23,579 nucleotides of DNA from Bacteroidales bacterium UBA6428 (GTDB lineage: Bacteria > Bacteroidota > Bacteroidia > Bacteroidales > UBA932): NCBI GenBank assembly GCA_002437305.1, contig DJOW01000044.1:1-23579 (forward strand), in the 5' to 3' direction. The first letter of the stretch is position 1; each line of letters begins with the position of its first letter. Made by a program: the position numbers and the translations under genes. The notes below the pieces were generated by a model. It saw only the letters and a program-made list of their open reading frames with translations. It did no database searches and was not told where the DNA came from. Of this stretch, positions 7,113-14,678 are shown piece after piece.

Positions 7113-8264
7113 CTATTTAATTGATTCAATGAAAGATGTCATCTGTGTAACCTTGCCGAGGGCCGAGTGGAAAAGCTTCAACTGGTTGCGGGTGCGGACG
7201 AGGTTGTGCTCCGGGTACTTGATCTTGTAGTAGGTGTCACCGTCAATATAATCCGCGAAGAAGCGGACTGCCTGCATGAACGGGAACAGGCACGCCGCGT
7301 AGGGCAGATTCTCCCTCTCGATAGGAGTAAGGAAGGGCTTTGTGCTTTTTATGTAGCCTCTTGTGAAAGCCTTGAATATCTCCATGTCGAAATCGACCTT
7401 GTCAAGTTCCGGTGAATCCTCGGCCACCGGATTTGCGGCCGTGCGGAGGAAGTCTCCGAAGTCCGAGAACACAAAACTTGGCATCACAGTGTCCAAGTCA
7501 ATGACACATAGGATCTTGCCGTCTTTGTCAAACATCATGTTGTTTACCTTGGTGTCGCAGTGGCATATTCTTTTAGGAAGTTTCCCTTCACGGTGAAGCT
7601 GCTCTGCCTTGCACATCTGGACCCCGTACTTGTCTATGTCCTCCAGAATCTTGTGCAGTTCTTGATCCCCAACCTTGTCATCGGCGAGCAGGCGGCCTGC
7701 CTTGTCATCACTTACGGCTTCTACCAACTGCCTTAGCCTCAGTTCCATGTTGTGGAAGTCCGGGATCGTCTCCCCGAGTTTGTCCGGAAGATCCGCCAGC
7801 ATGGCCTCAAACGCTCCGAACGCCTCGCCGGCATATTCGGAGTATTTCGGATTGACCGTGTCGTAGGTGTAGGCGTCATTGATGAACACCGACACCCTCC
7901 AGTACTTGCCGTCGGCCAAGGCGTAGGTCCTCGGCTTGTCGCTCATCAGTGCCTCAATCCTCTCTCCTTCTGACTTCAACGGGATGAACCTCAGTACCTT
8001 GCGGTCAATGTCCTTCTCTCCATCGGCTTCCAATTTCTCACGAATATGCCTGGTCACAGCCTCGATGTTGCTCTGAAGCAGATCCACGTCCGTGAATATC
8101 GCATTATTGATTCTTTGCAGAACATAGTCAGGCGCATCGCCCTCAGTGATAACCTTGTACGTGTCGTTGATCAGTCCGTTGCCCAGCGGCTTTATCTCTT
8201 TGACTTCACCCTCGATGGCGAAAAGTTCAGCTATTTTTTTAAGATCTGTCATAGCCAGTGTCAT
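7113..8264 (-). CDS. aminoglycoside-phosphotransferase-fold sugar kinase, NahK-like
   Basis: Cytoplasmic kinase of the APH/choline-kinase fold, closely resembling bifidobacterial N-acetylhexosamine 1-kinase (NahK). Matching stretches are GNGLINDTYKV (28-38), YVLQRINNAIF (47-57), the catalytic loop HCDTKVNN (235-242), the metal motif IDLDTVMP (255-262) and the C-terminal YPEHNLVRTR. The family phosphorylates GlcNAc/GalNAc at C1, and related enzymes phosphorylate MurNAc/GlcNAc during murein recycling. First gene of the operon with the dipeptide epimerase and transglutaminase protein, which favours a cell-wall amino-sugar substrate. The promoter is at 8282-8312. Starts at 8264 or 8252 (MTDLKKIAEL) are both possible; the leader would be only about 10-20 nt. 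Confidence 0.85.
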   Translation of the reverse strand: MTLAMTDLKKIAELFAIEGEVKEIKPLGNGLINDTYKVITEGDAPDYVLQRINNAIFTDVDLLQSNIEAVTRHIREKLEADGEKDIDRKVLRFIPLKSEGERIEALMSDKPRTYALADGKYWRVSVFINDAYTYDTVNPKYSEYAGEAFGAFEAMLADLPDKLGETIPDFHNMELRLRQLVEAVSDDKAGRLLADDKVGDQELHKILEDIDKYGVQMCKAEQLHREGKLPKRICHCDTKVNNMMFDKDGKILCVIDLDTVMPSFVFSDFGDFLRTAANPVAEDSPELDKVDFDMEIFKAFTRGYIKSTKPFLTPIERENLPYAACLFPFMQAVRFFADYIDGDTYYKIKYPEHNLVRTRNQLKLFHSALGKVTQMTSFIESIK

Positions 8265-8281
8265 TTAAAATATCAATCTCT

Positions 8282-8312
8282 CAAAGATAGCCATTTCCGT
8301 TAGTAATTTCAA
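8282..8312 (-). promoter_or_regulatory. promoter of the kinase-epimerase-transglutaminase operon
   Basis: On the minus strand TTG (8312-8310), a 20-bp spacer and TATCTTTG (8289-8282) form a full match to the Bacteroidetes consensus. Transcription should start about 10 nt before the 8264 ATG. Confidence 0.7.
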
Positions 8313-8345
8313 GCATTTGTCCAATCATTTGAATACGAAAATTGT

Positions 8346-8353
8346 TATTTTTG
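8346..8353 (+). promoter_or_regulatory. -7 box in front of the esterase-HAD gene
   Basis: TATTTTTG fits TAnnTTTG. TTTG boxes at 8316 and 8328 are present but at spacings (26 and 14 bp) outside the usual 19-22, so only the -7 element is well supported. The leader would be about 90 nt. Confidence 0.4.
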
Positions 8354-8447
8354 TAGTTATCTTTTCACTGTCTGCGGTGAACGTGGGCGAAAGAGACTTA
8401 GCAATGGCTTTTTAACGAGAGATAATCATTACAAGAGATGTGTCGTT

Positions 8448-9440
8448 ATGGAACTTTATGAATATGCCCGTCCGGCCTTGATGGCCGGAAAGAAGATACT
8501 CTATGTGCACGGATTCGCGTCCAGCGGCCGGAACGGAAGTGTCAAGACATTGAGGCTGCTGATGCCAGAGGCTAAGGTGATCGCACCTGACCTGCCGGTC
8601 GAACCCTTCGATGCGATGGAACTTTTAAGAAATATGCTTGCGTCGGACAAGCCGGATCTCGTCATCGGAACCTCGATGGGGGCGATGTACGCCGAGATGC
8701 TCTACGGAGTGGACAGAATCCTTGTCAACCCGGCGTTCCAACTGGCTGACACTCTGCTGAAAAACAACGGATTGGGCAGACAGGAATATCACAATCCCCG
8801 TCAGGACGGAGAGGCATCGTTTCTGGTCACGAAAACCCTGCTGGAGCATTTCCGGGAGGTCAGCTCGCACTGCTTTGAGCGTGCTGCCGAGGACCAGGAC
8901 AAGGTCTTCGGGCTTTACGGAATCCACGACACCCTTGTCCACACACTCGATCTCTTCTGTGAGCATTACCCTCAGGCGATAAGGTTCGATGGAGAGCATT
9001 ACCTCAATGACAACGCCATACTCCATTCCATCCTTCCTGTGATCCAATGGATCGATGACAGGCAGAGGAACGTTCAGAAACCGGTTTTGTTCATCTCGCT
9101 TAGTGACAGGATCATCAATCACTCGAGCGGTTTCGCCAAGGCGGTGGCAGTTCTTGCCGCCGATTATGATGTCAACATTGTCGCCGGAGTCCCGTACAAC
9201 ACTCCGGAACTCTGCCAGAAGGTCGTGAGCTGGTGCGAGTCCAACCTCGGTGTCCCTGTCTGGAACCGTGTGACGATCACGAATCACAAGAACCTCCTTC
9301 TTGCCGACTATCTGATCGACGCCGAGCCTGAAGTGAACGGCGCTTCGGATTTTATGGGCACATTGATCCATTTCGGTTCCGACGCGTTCAAGACCTGGGA
9401 GGATGTCCTGACCTATTTCGACCGGCTCGGCGGACAATGA
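8448..9440 (+). CDS. YqiA-like alpha/beta hydrolase fused to a 5'-nucleotidase-like HAD domain
   Basis: Two-domain cytoplasmic protein of 330 aa. Residues 15-205 form a small alpha/beta hydrolase like YqiA/UPF0227: ILYVHGFASSG (17-27), nucleophile elbow GTSMG with S76, and a candidate catalytic His at 184 (DGEHYLND). Residues 211-325 resemble the deoxyribonucleotidase (NT5C) group of HAD phosphatases, with YNTPELCQKVVSWCESNLG, TITNHKNLLLADYLID and a GASDFMGTLIHFG segment. Where NT5C enzymes have the catalytic DxDG of motif I, this protein reads LFISLSDRI (214-222), so the phosphatase nucleophile seems lost. The second half may therefore be a binding or structural domain. It ends 4 bp from the convergent oxidoreductase gene. 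Function is unknown beyond probable ester or thioester hydrolysis. Confidence 0.75.
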   Translation: MELYEYARPALMAGKKILYVHGFASSGRNGSVKTLRLLMPEAKVIAPDLPVEPFDAMELLRNMLASDKPDLVIGTSMGAMYAEMLYGVDRILVNPAFQLADTLLKNNGLGRQEYHNPRQDGEASFLVTKTLLEHFREVSSHCFERAAEDQDKVFGLYGIHDTLVHTLDLFCEHYPQAIRFDGEHYLNDNAILHSILPVIQWIDDRQRNVQKPVLFISLSDRIINHSSGFAKAVAVLAADYDVNIVAGVPYNTPELCQKVVSWCESNLGVPVWNRVTITNHKNLLLADYLIDAEPEVNGASDFMGTLIHFGSDAFKTWEDVLTYFDRLGGQ

Positions 9441-9444
9441 GTTT

Positions 9445-10572
9445 TTATTGGTCGCTGAGCTTGCCGATGCGCTGAGCTTGCCGAAGCGCTCCGCCCGAAT
9501 AAGTCGGTTCGACAGGCTGGCCCGTCGGAAAGACCACTCCGGCCTGACGTCGGATCTCGTCAAGGATCTCAGCGGTGATAAGCGAAGTTTCCAGACTGTT
9601 GACGGAGGATTCGAGACGGCCTGACTCCAGCACATCAATGAATTCACGGAACTCGCAAAGGTACTCGTCGGCGTCGACAGGGACGGATATGTCCTCTGCC
9701 TGCGGGCCAGAGACTCTTCCGGAAGTCGGTGCGCCTCGCTTTGTCATCTCGGCATGGCGGCAGATGTGGATCTGGTCCAATGAAAGAATCCCACCGTCGC
9801 AGGAAATCTCCGTGCGGAGCCGCGAATCCGCTATCTTTGAATATAATACCGAAGCGCTTATTCCTTCATATTCAAAGATCACACTGCCTTGCAGATCGAC
9901 TCGTTTCCATTCGTCCACCATCGGCACCTCGCAGGTCGTGACGCAGGCCTTGATCCCTTTGGGACGGCCGAAGAGCGAGACCATCGGGTAGATCGGGTAT
10001 ATTCCTATGTCCATCAGCGCCCCGCCGCAACGGTCCGGATTGAAAGAACTTGGCACTGGCGAAGCGTCCTCTCCGGCGATGATCCTCTTGACAAGATCGT
10101 ATTTCGAGGAATATTGGCAGAATGCGGCGAAGTAGTGACGAACGTCACCCAACTCCGCAAGATGTGCCCGGGCCGCCACAAAGTTAGGGCATAGTGTCGA
10201 GATCATCGCCTCCATCAGCATCACCCCGTTGGCCTTTGCTACATTGATCATGTCGCGCACCTCGCGAGCGTTGGACGCCATAGGCTTCTCGCACAGAACG
10301 TGCTTGCCGTGAGCCATGCAGAGAATCGCAAGATCATGATGCGTGCTGTTGGGCGTGCCGATGTAGATGGCGTCAATGTCCGGATCCGAGGCCATTTCGC
10401 TGATGTCTGTGTAAACCTTTCCAATGCCGTGAGCCTCAGCAAAAGCCTTCCCGCTTCCCTGTGAGCGGGAGCAGACGGCCACCGCCTCGAACCGTGGCTC
10501 AAGCACGGCTCCTTTGAGAACCCAGTCGCTGATGCGGCCGGTGCCTACTATCCCGAACCTTGTCTTTTTCAT
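9445..10572 (-). CDS. Gfo/Idh/MocA family NAD(P)-dependent oxidoreductase
   Basis: Soluble sugar or cyclitol dehydrogenase family member of 375 aa. The N-terminal Rossmann fold carries GIVGTGRIS (7-15), IGTPNSTHHD and the family signature CEKP (E95-K96-P97). The C-terminal Gfo/Idh domain includes the conserved GGALMDIGIYPI helix with the catalytic Asp/His region. The substrate cannot be told. The last 25 or so residues (from about 349, PTGQPVEPTY to the end) are not typical of the family. They are encoded by a cluster of palindromic GCTGAGCTTGCCGA repeats at 9450-9518, so the reading frame has apparently run into a repeat element. Divergent from the ClC gene, with a good promoter at 10605-10637. 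Confidence 0.88.
   Translation of the reverse strand: MKKTRFGIVGTGRISDWVLKGAVLEPRFEAVAVCSRSQGSGKAFAEAHGIGKVYTDISEMASDPDIDAIYIGTPNSTHHDLAILCMAHGKHVLCEKPMASNAREVRDMINVAKANGVMLMEAMISTLCPNFVAARAHLAELGDVRHYFAAFCQYSSKYDLVKRIIAGEDASPVPSSFNPDRCGGALMDIGIYPIYPMVSLFGRPKGIKACVTTCEVPMVDEWKRVDLQGSVIFEYEGISASVLYSKIADSRLRTEISCDGGILSLDQIHICRHAEMTKRGAPTSGRVSGPQAEDISVPVDADEYLCEFREFIDVLESGRLESSVNSLETSLITAEILDEIRRQAGVVFPTGQPVEPTYSGGALRQAQRIGKLSDQ
9450..9518. repeat. cluster of palindromic GCTGAGCTTGCCGA repeats
   Basis: GTCGCTGAGCTTGCCGATGC (9451-9470) and GCGCTGAGCTTGCCGAAGCG (9469-9488) are direct copies, and GGTTCGACAGGCT (9506-9518) is an inverted, shorter copy. The unit is itself an interrupted dyad (GCGCT/AGCGC arms). 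It lies inside the 3' end of the oxidoreductase gene and just past the convergent esterase gene, where it may also act as a transcription stop. A degenerate copy is at 16391-16414. Confidence 0.7.
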
Positions 10573-10604
10573 TGCATATTTGATTTCCGTAATCTGAACT
10601 ATCG

Positions 10605-10637
10605 CAAAAATAATTAAATTTGTACGAATATGCCAAA
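10605..10637 (-). promoter_or_regulatory. promoter of the oxidoreductase gene
   Basis: On the minus strand TTTG (10637-10634), a 21-bp spacer and TATTTTTG (10612-10605) match the consensus fully. The -33 box lies inside the start of the divergent ClC gene. Confidence 0.7.
10615..10622 (+). promoter_or_regulatory. -7 box for the ClC-tex unit
   Basis: TAAATTTG matches TAnnTTTG; no convincing -33 TTTG at 19-22 bp. Transcription would begin only a few nucleotides before the ATG at 10630, implying a leaderless or nearly leaderless mRNA. It overlaps the divergent oxidoreductase promoter. Confidence 0.45.
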
Positions 10638-12393
10638 GTTCAATCCCATATCCCGCTTGTCGGAAAGGAACCAGCTCCTTGTGCTCAGCCTCGTCGTCGG
10701 AATCGTGGTCGGGCTTGCCGCCGTGTCGCTCAAGACCTTGATCTCGGTGATCCAGGAAGGACTGCGTGACGCTTTCGGCGGAGTTCTGGACGGAGCGTTG
10801 TACTATCTTGTCTTGCCTGGTGTCGGAATGCTGCTAGCGATGCTCTTCTGCAGGTTTGTGATCAAGGACAACATCGGCCACGGTGTGACAAAGGCCCTTC
10901 AGGCCGTCTCACGGCACGAGTCCAGGATCAGGCCGCACAACATGTGGTCCTCCATAGCCGCGAGCTCGGTCACCATCGGATTCGGCGGATCCGTCGGAGC
11001 CGAGGCCCCGATAGTCTACACCGGAGCCGCCATCGGGTCCAACTTCGCCCGCTATTTGGGATTGTCCTACAGGAGCATGACCGTGCTGCTGGGCTGCGGC
11101 GCGGCCGCGGCCGTAGCGGGAATATTCAAGGCTCCTTTGGCCGGTGTTCTCTTTGTGCTGGAGATCCTGCTGTTCAACATCTCGATGAACTCAATGATGC
11201 CGATGCTGCTGTCAACAGTCTCGGCCACAGTTGTTTCCTATACCCTTCTTGGCTCATCGACCCCGTTCGAGTGCACGCTTACCCCGTTTGTTCTCAAGAA
11301 TATCCCCTATTACATCATACTCGGGCTTTTCTGCGGGGCCTGCTCAATTTATTTCATCCGCACGACCCTGAAGCTGGAGGACCGGATCGGCAAAATGGGC
11401 GATCCCTATCTGAAGTGGATGATGTGCGCGGTCGGACTCGGAATCCTGATATTCCTTTTCCCTCCGCTCTATGGCGAGGGTTATGATTCTCTGGGCGTGC
11501 TGCTCAACGGGAAGGAGCTTTCGCTTGACGGACAGACTCCGCTGGCTTTTCTTGCCCGCAGCCCTTGGTCCGTGCCGCTGTTCTTTCTTTTGATCCTGCT
11601 TCTGAAGGTCTTCTCGATGACCCTTACAAACGCCGGAGGGGGTGTCGGAGGCACTTTCGGTCCGACCTTGTTCGCAGGCGCTATAGCCGGATTCGTTGTC
11701 GCGCGAACCCTCAATCTCCTTTTTGACGGGACGGCGACCTCGATTCCGGAACAGAATTTCGTTCTTGTCGGGATGGCCGGACTCATGGCCGGCGTGATGC
11801 AGGCGCCGATGACCGCGATCTTCCTTATCGCTGAGATCTCAGGAGGTTACGAGTTGTTTTTGCCTTTGATCCTTACTTCGACAATCGCTTTCGGGACTAC
11901 CAGAGTAGTCGAGAGATATTCCATCTACACCAAACGTATAGCTCAGGCTGGAGAACTTCTGACCCACGACAGTGACCAGGCTGTCCTGACTCTGCTGAAA
12001 GTGTCGGATGTGATTGAAACCGACTTTTCCACGGTGAAGATTGACGATACTCTCGGGAAACTTGTCGAGGTCGTCTCCGAGTCCACAAGAAACATATTCC
12101 CTGTCCTTGACTCTAAGGACCGCTTCCAGGGATTCGTCTCGCTGGAGGACATCCGGAAGGATATGTTCCGCACCGATGAATATGAGACCCTCCATGTCTT
12201 CAACTTCATGCGCAGCGCTGAGGAATATGTCTACGAGGATGAGAAGATGGATTCCGTGATGAAGAAATTCGAGGAGACATCGGCCTGGAACCTTCCGGTG
12301 GTGAGGCGCGACAGAACCTATGTCGGGTTCGTCTCCAAGTCCAAGATCTTCTCGGCTTACAGGAATGAGCTCAAGCTTGTGTCCCAGGATTGA
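10630..12393 (+). CDS. ClC-family chloride channel/antiporter with two CBS domains
   Basis: Inner-membrane protein of 587 aa. Residues 15-430 form the ClC membrane domain with about ten or more hydrophobic helices; residues 460-515 and 525-580 form a cytoplasmic CBS pair that may bind nucleotides. The ClC filter region is visible as GSVGAEAPIV (120-129), keeping the gating glutamate E125 in place of the usual GREGP, and as GGTFGPTL (340-347). In the helix matching the E. coli LFIIEEMR segment, this protein has LFVLEILL. The position of the internal proton glutamate (E203 in E. coli ClC) is thus Ile179, which leaves strict Cl-/H+ exchange in doubt. The stop overlaps the tex start by one base (TGATG), so the two are translationally coupled. 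No in-frame Met lies close downstream, which supports this start. Confidence 0.92.
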   Translation: MPKFNPISRLSERNQLLVLSLVVGIVVGLAAVSLKTLISVIQEGLRDAFGGVLDGALYYLVLPGVGMLLAMLFCRFVIKDNIGHGVTKALQAVSRHESRIRPHNMWSSIAASSVTIGFGGSVGAEAPIVYTGAAIGSNFARYLGLSYRSMTVLLGCGAAAAVAGIFKAPLAGVLFVLEILLFNISMNSMMPMLLSTVSATVVSYTLLGSSTPFECTLTPFVLKNIPYYIILGLFCGACSIYFIRTTLKLEDRIGKMGDPYLKWMMCAVGLGILIFLFPPLYGEGYDSLGVLLNGKELSLDGQTPLAFLARSPWSVPLFFLLILLLKVFSMTLTNAGGGVGGTFGPTLFAGAIAGFVVARTLNLLFDGTATSIPEQNFVLVGMAGLMAGVMQAPMTAIFLIAEISGGYELFLPLILTSTIAFGTTRVVERYSIYTKRIAQAGELLTHDSDQAVLTLLKVSDVIETDFSTVKIDDTLGKLVEVVSESTRNIFPVLDSKDRFQGFVSLEDIRKDMFRTDEYETLHVFNFMRSAEEYVYEDEKMDSVMKKFEETSAWNLPVVRRDRTYVGFVSKSKIFSAYRNELKLVSQD

Positions 12394-14540
12394 TGATGAT
12401 TGATAACACTTTGAACATGAGGAATATCTATATTGACTACATAGCCCGTGCAATCGGTGTCAAGGATTGGCAGGTCGAGAATTGCGTACATCTTTTCGAG
12501 GAAGGCAACACTATTCCGTTCATCAGCCGCTACAGGAAGGAGAAGACCGGGGGACTGGATGATGTCGCGGTAGCCGAGATCAAGCATTGGAATGATGTGT
12601 TCACTGAGATGGAGAAGAGGAAGGAGAGCATCCTGTCCACGATCTCCGATCAGGGCAGGTTGACTGACGAACTCCGTTCCAAGATAGAGAACTGCGTGGT
12701 GTCCAATGAGTTGGAGGATCTGTATCTGCCGTATAGGCCGAAGAGGAGAATCCGTGCCACTATGGCGAGAGAGAAAGGTCTGGAGCCCTTGGCGGACAGG
12801 ATGTGGAAGGTCGAGGTCGCCGATCCGGAGTACGAGGCCCGGAAATATGTCGGAGACAAGGTCGGTTCTGTTGAGGAGGCCCTTGCCGGAGCGCGGGACA
12901 TCATCGCCGAGCGGCTTTCCGAGTCCAAGACAGTCCGCGAGAACCTCAGGCACATATTCAGAACCCGCAGAATCGAGTCCAAGGCCACCAAGGCCGCTTC
13001 GGAAAATGCCGAGGCTTCGAAGTACAGGACGTATTTCAACTTCTCGATGCCGCTGCAGAGGATTCCGTCACACAATCTGCTGGCGATCCTGCGCGCTGCA
13101 AAGGAAGGCTTTCTTTCGATTGGCCTCGATGCCGATCCTGAGAAGTGCGGCAACAAGATCTACTACGATTTCTGTCAGGAGCACCGTTATCCGGGAGCCA
13201 AGCTTGCGGAGCAGATCCGTCTGGCCGTCGATGACGCCTTCAAAAGATTGCTTGAGCCGTCTCTGACCAACGAGATTGTCAAAGAGGCTAAGGAAAAGGC
13301 TGACATCGAGTCGATCAATGTTTTTGGTGACAACCTTGCGCAGCTACTGTTGTCCGCTCCTGTCGGTCAAAAGAGGACCATGGCGATCGATCCCGGCTTC
13401 CGCAACGGATGCAAGATCGTCTGCCTGGATGAGCAAGGCAACCTCCTGCACCACGAGATAATTTTCCCGCATCCTCCTCAGAGCGAGAAGATCAAGGCGA
13501 TAATGGCCGTCGCTTCAATGATTGATGAATATGCCATCGAGGTCATCGCCATCGGCAACGGCACGGCCTCCCGCGAGACCGAGGATTTCATCAAGCGTGT
13601 AGGGATTCCGGAGAATGTCAAGGTGTTCACCGTCAGCGAAGACGGAGCGTCGATATATTCAGCCTCAGAGGTCGCGAGGCAGGAGTTTCCTGATGAGGAC
13701 GTGACTGTCCGGGGGGCTGTGTCGATTGGCCGCCGTCTGATGGATCCGCTGTCAGAGTTGGTCAAGATCGACCCTAAGTCATTGGGCGTGGGGCAGTACC
13801 AGCACGATGTGGATCAGAACCTGCTGCGGGAGAAGTTGGACAACACTGTGATAATCTGCGTGAACAATGTCGGTGTGAATCTCAACACCGCCAGCCCTTA
13901 TCTTCTGAGTTATGTCTCGGGCATCGGCCCGGCATTGGCCTCGAACATCGTGGACTATCGTACATCGATCGGCGGTTTCGCTTCCCGCTCGCAATTGCGC
14001 AAGGTGCCGAAACTCGGCCCGAAGGCTTTCGAGCAGTGCGCCGGCTTCCTGCGCATCCAGAACGCTGAGAACCCGCTTGACAATTCCGCCGTGCACCCGG
14101 AATGTTATCACATTGTTGACAGGATGGCTTCCGATTTGGGTGTCAGCACCAAGGAACTGCTTGGCAACGAGGCTTTGATAGGGAAGATAGATCCATCGGC
14201 CTACGTTGAGGGAGAATTCGGACTTCCTACGATCAATGACATCCTTAAAGAATTGGCAAAGCCTGGTCGTGATCCTCGCCAGAGCGCGCAGGAGTTCAGC
14301 TTCGCTGATGACATCCACGAGATTGATGACCTGAAACCGGGCATGGAACTGCCTGGAATAGTCACCAATGTGACGGCCTTCGGCGCCTTCGTTGACATCG
14401 GCATCCACGAGAACGGCCTAATCCATGTCTCCCAGATGCGTGGCCAAAAGGTCAAGCTCCACCAGAAGGTCCGCGTCAGCGTCCTTGATGTCGATCTGGA
14501 CCGCAAACGCATTTCTCTCCGCCTTTTGGCCGGAAAGTAA
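12393..14540 (+). CDS. tex: Tex family RNA-binding transcription accessory protein
   Basis: Large conserved cytoplasmic nucleic-acid-binding protein (715 aa, normal size). Domain order fits Tex: an N-terminal helical region (ARAIGVKDWQVENCV, NTIPFISRYRKEKTGGLDD), a YqgF/RNase H-like domain (TMAIDPGFRNGCKIVCLD), helix-hairpin-helix motifs (NLNTASPYLLSYVSGIGPAL and a following KVPKLGPKAFEQC), and a C-terminal S1 domain (PGIVTNVTAFGAFVDIGIHENGLIHVSQ is its core, given here only as identification of the fold near residues 645-710). It affects gene expression broadly in other bacteria. The ATG at 12393 shares its A with the ClC stop (TGATG). A second ATG follows directly, and one at 12417 is also possible. 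Association with the ClC gene is probably an operon of convenience. Confidence 0.95.
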   Translation: MMIDNTLNMRNIYIDYIARAIGVKDWQVENCVHLFEEGNTIPFISRYRKEKTGGLDDVAVAEIKHWNDVFTEMEKRKESILSTISDQGRLTDELRSKIENCVVSNELEDLYLPYRPKRRIRATMAREKGLEPLADRMWKVEVADPEYEARKYVGDKVGSVEEALAGARDIIAERLSESKTVRENLRHIFRTRRIESKATKAASENAEASKYRTYFNFSMPLQRIPSHNLLAILRAAKEGFLSIGLDADPEKCGNKIYYDFCQEHRYPGAKLAEQIRLAVDDAFKRLLEPSLTNEIVKEAKEKADIESINVFGDNLAQLLLSAPVGQKRTMAIDPGFRNGCKIVCLDEQGNLLHHEIIFPHPPQSEKIKAIMAVASMIDEYAIEVIAIGNGTASRETEDFIKRVGIPENVKVFTVSEDGASIYSASEVARQEFPDEDVTVRGAVSIGRRLMDPLSELVKIDPKSLGVGQYQHDVDQNLLREKLDNTVIICVNNVGVNLNTASPYLLSYVSGIGPALASNIVDYRTSIGGFASRSQLRKVPKLGPKAFEQCAGFLRIQNAENPLDNSAVHPECYHIVDRMASDLGVSTKELLGNEALIGKIDPSAYVEGEFGLPTINDILKELAKPGRDPRQSAQEFSFADDIHEIDDLKPGMELPGIVTNVTAFGAFVDIGIHENGLIHVSQMRGQKVKLHQKVRVSVLDVDLDRKRISLRLLAGK

Positions 14541-14573
14541 ACAGTTCGGTCGCTTCGCTTGTTGAATTGATGT

Positions 14574-14591
14574 CATTTCGCTGCCGAAATG
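14574..14591 (+). terminator. hairpin after tex, weak terminator
   Basis: CATTTCG (14574-14580) and CGAAATG (14585-14591) form a perfect 7-bp stem with a CTGC loop 33 bp after the tex stop. There is no T-run after it, so it may be an mRNA 3'-end stabiliser rather than an intrinsic terminator. Confidence 0.35.
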
Positions 14592-14612
14592 TTAGTGAAT
14601 ATTTGAATATTA

Positions 14613-14629
14613 TTTCTTTCTGAAAGAAA
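14613..14629 (+). promoter_or_regulatory. 17-bp perfect palindrome at the EamA promoter
   Basis: TTTCTTTC (14613-14620), a central T and GAAAGAAA (14622-14629) form a perfect dyad about 9-25 bp upstream of the -7 box, overlapping where the -33 element should be. The placement suits a repressor or activator site. Confidence 0.4.
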
Positions 14630-14637
14630 AATTTGAT

Positions 14638-14645
14638 TATCTTTG
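14638..14645 (+). promoter_or_regulatory. -7 box of the EamA transporter gene
   Basis: TATCTTTG is a full TAnnTTTG match, 33 bp before the ATG at 14679. A near-consensus TTTC (14617-14620) stands 17 bp upstream inside the palindrome. Confidence 0.55.
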
Positions 14646-14678
14646 TAAATCTGAAAGGTAATTTGACTTTTTTTCTGT

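Noticed and set aside
8625..9647. 340-codon frame antisense to the esterase-HAD gene
   Set aside because: The opposite strand encodes a recognisable two-domain protein; this frame also crosses two convergent gene ends and has no motif.
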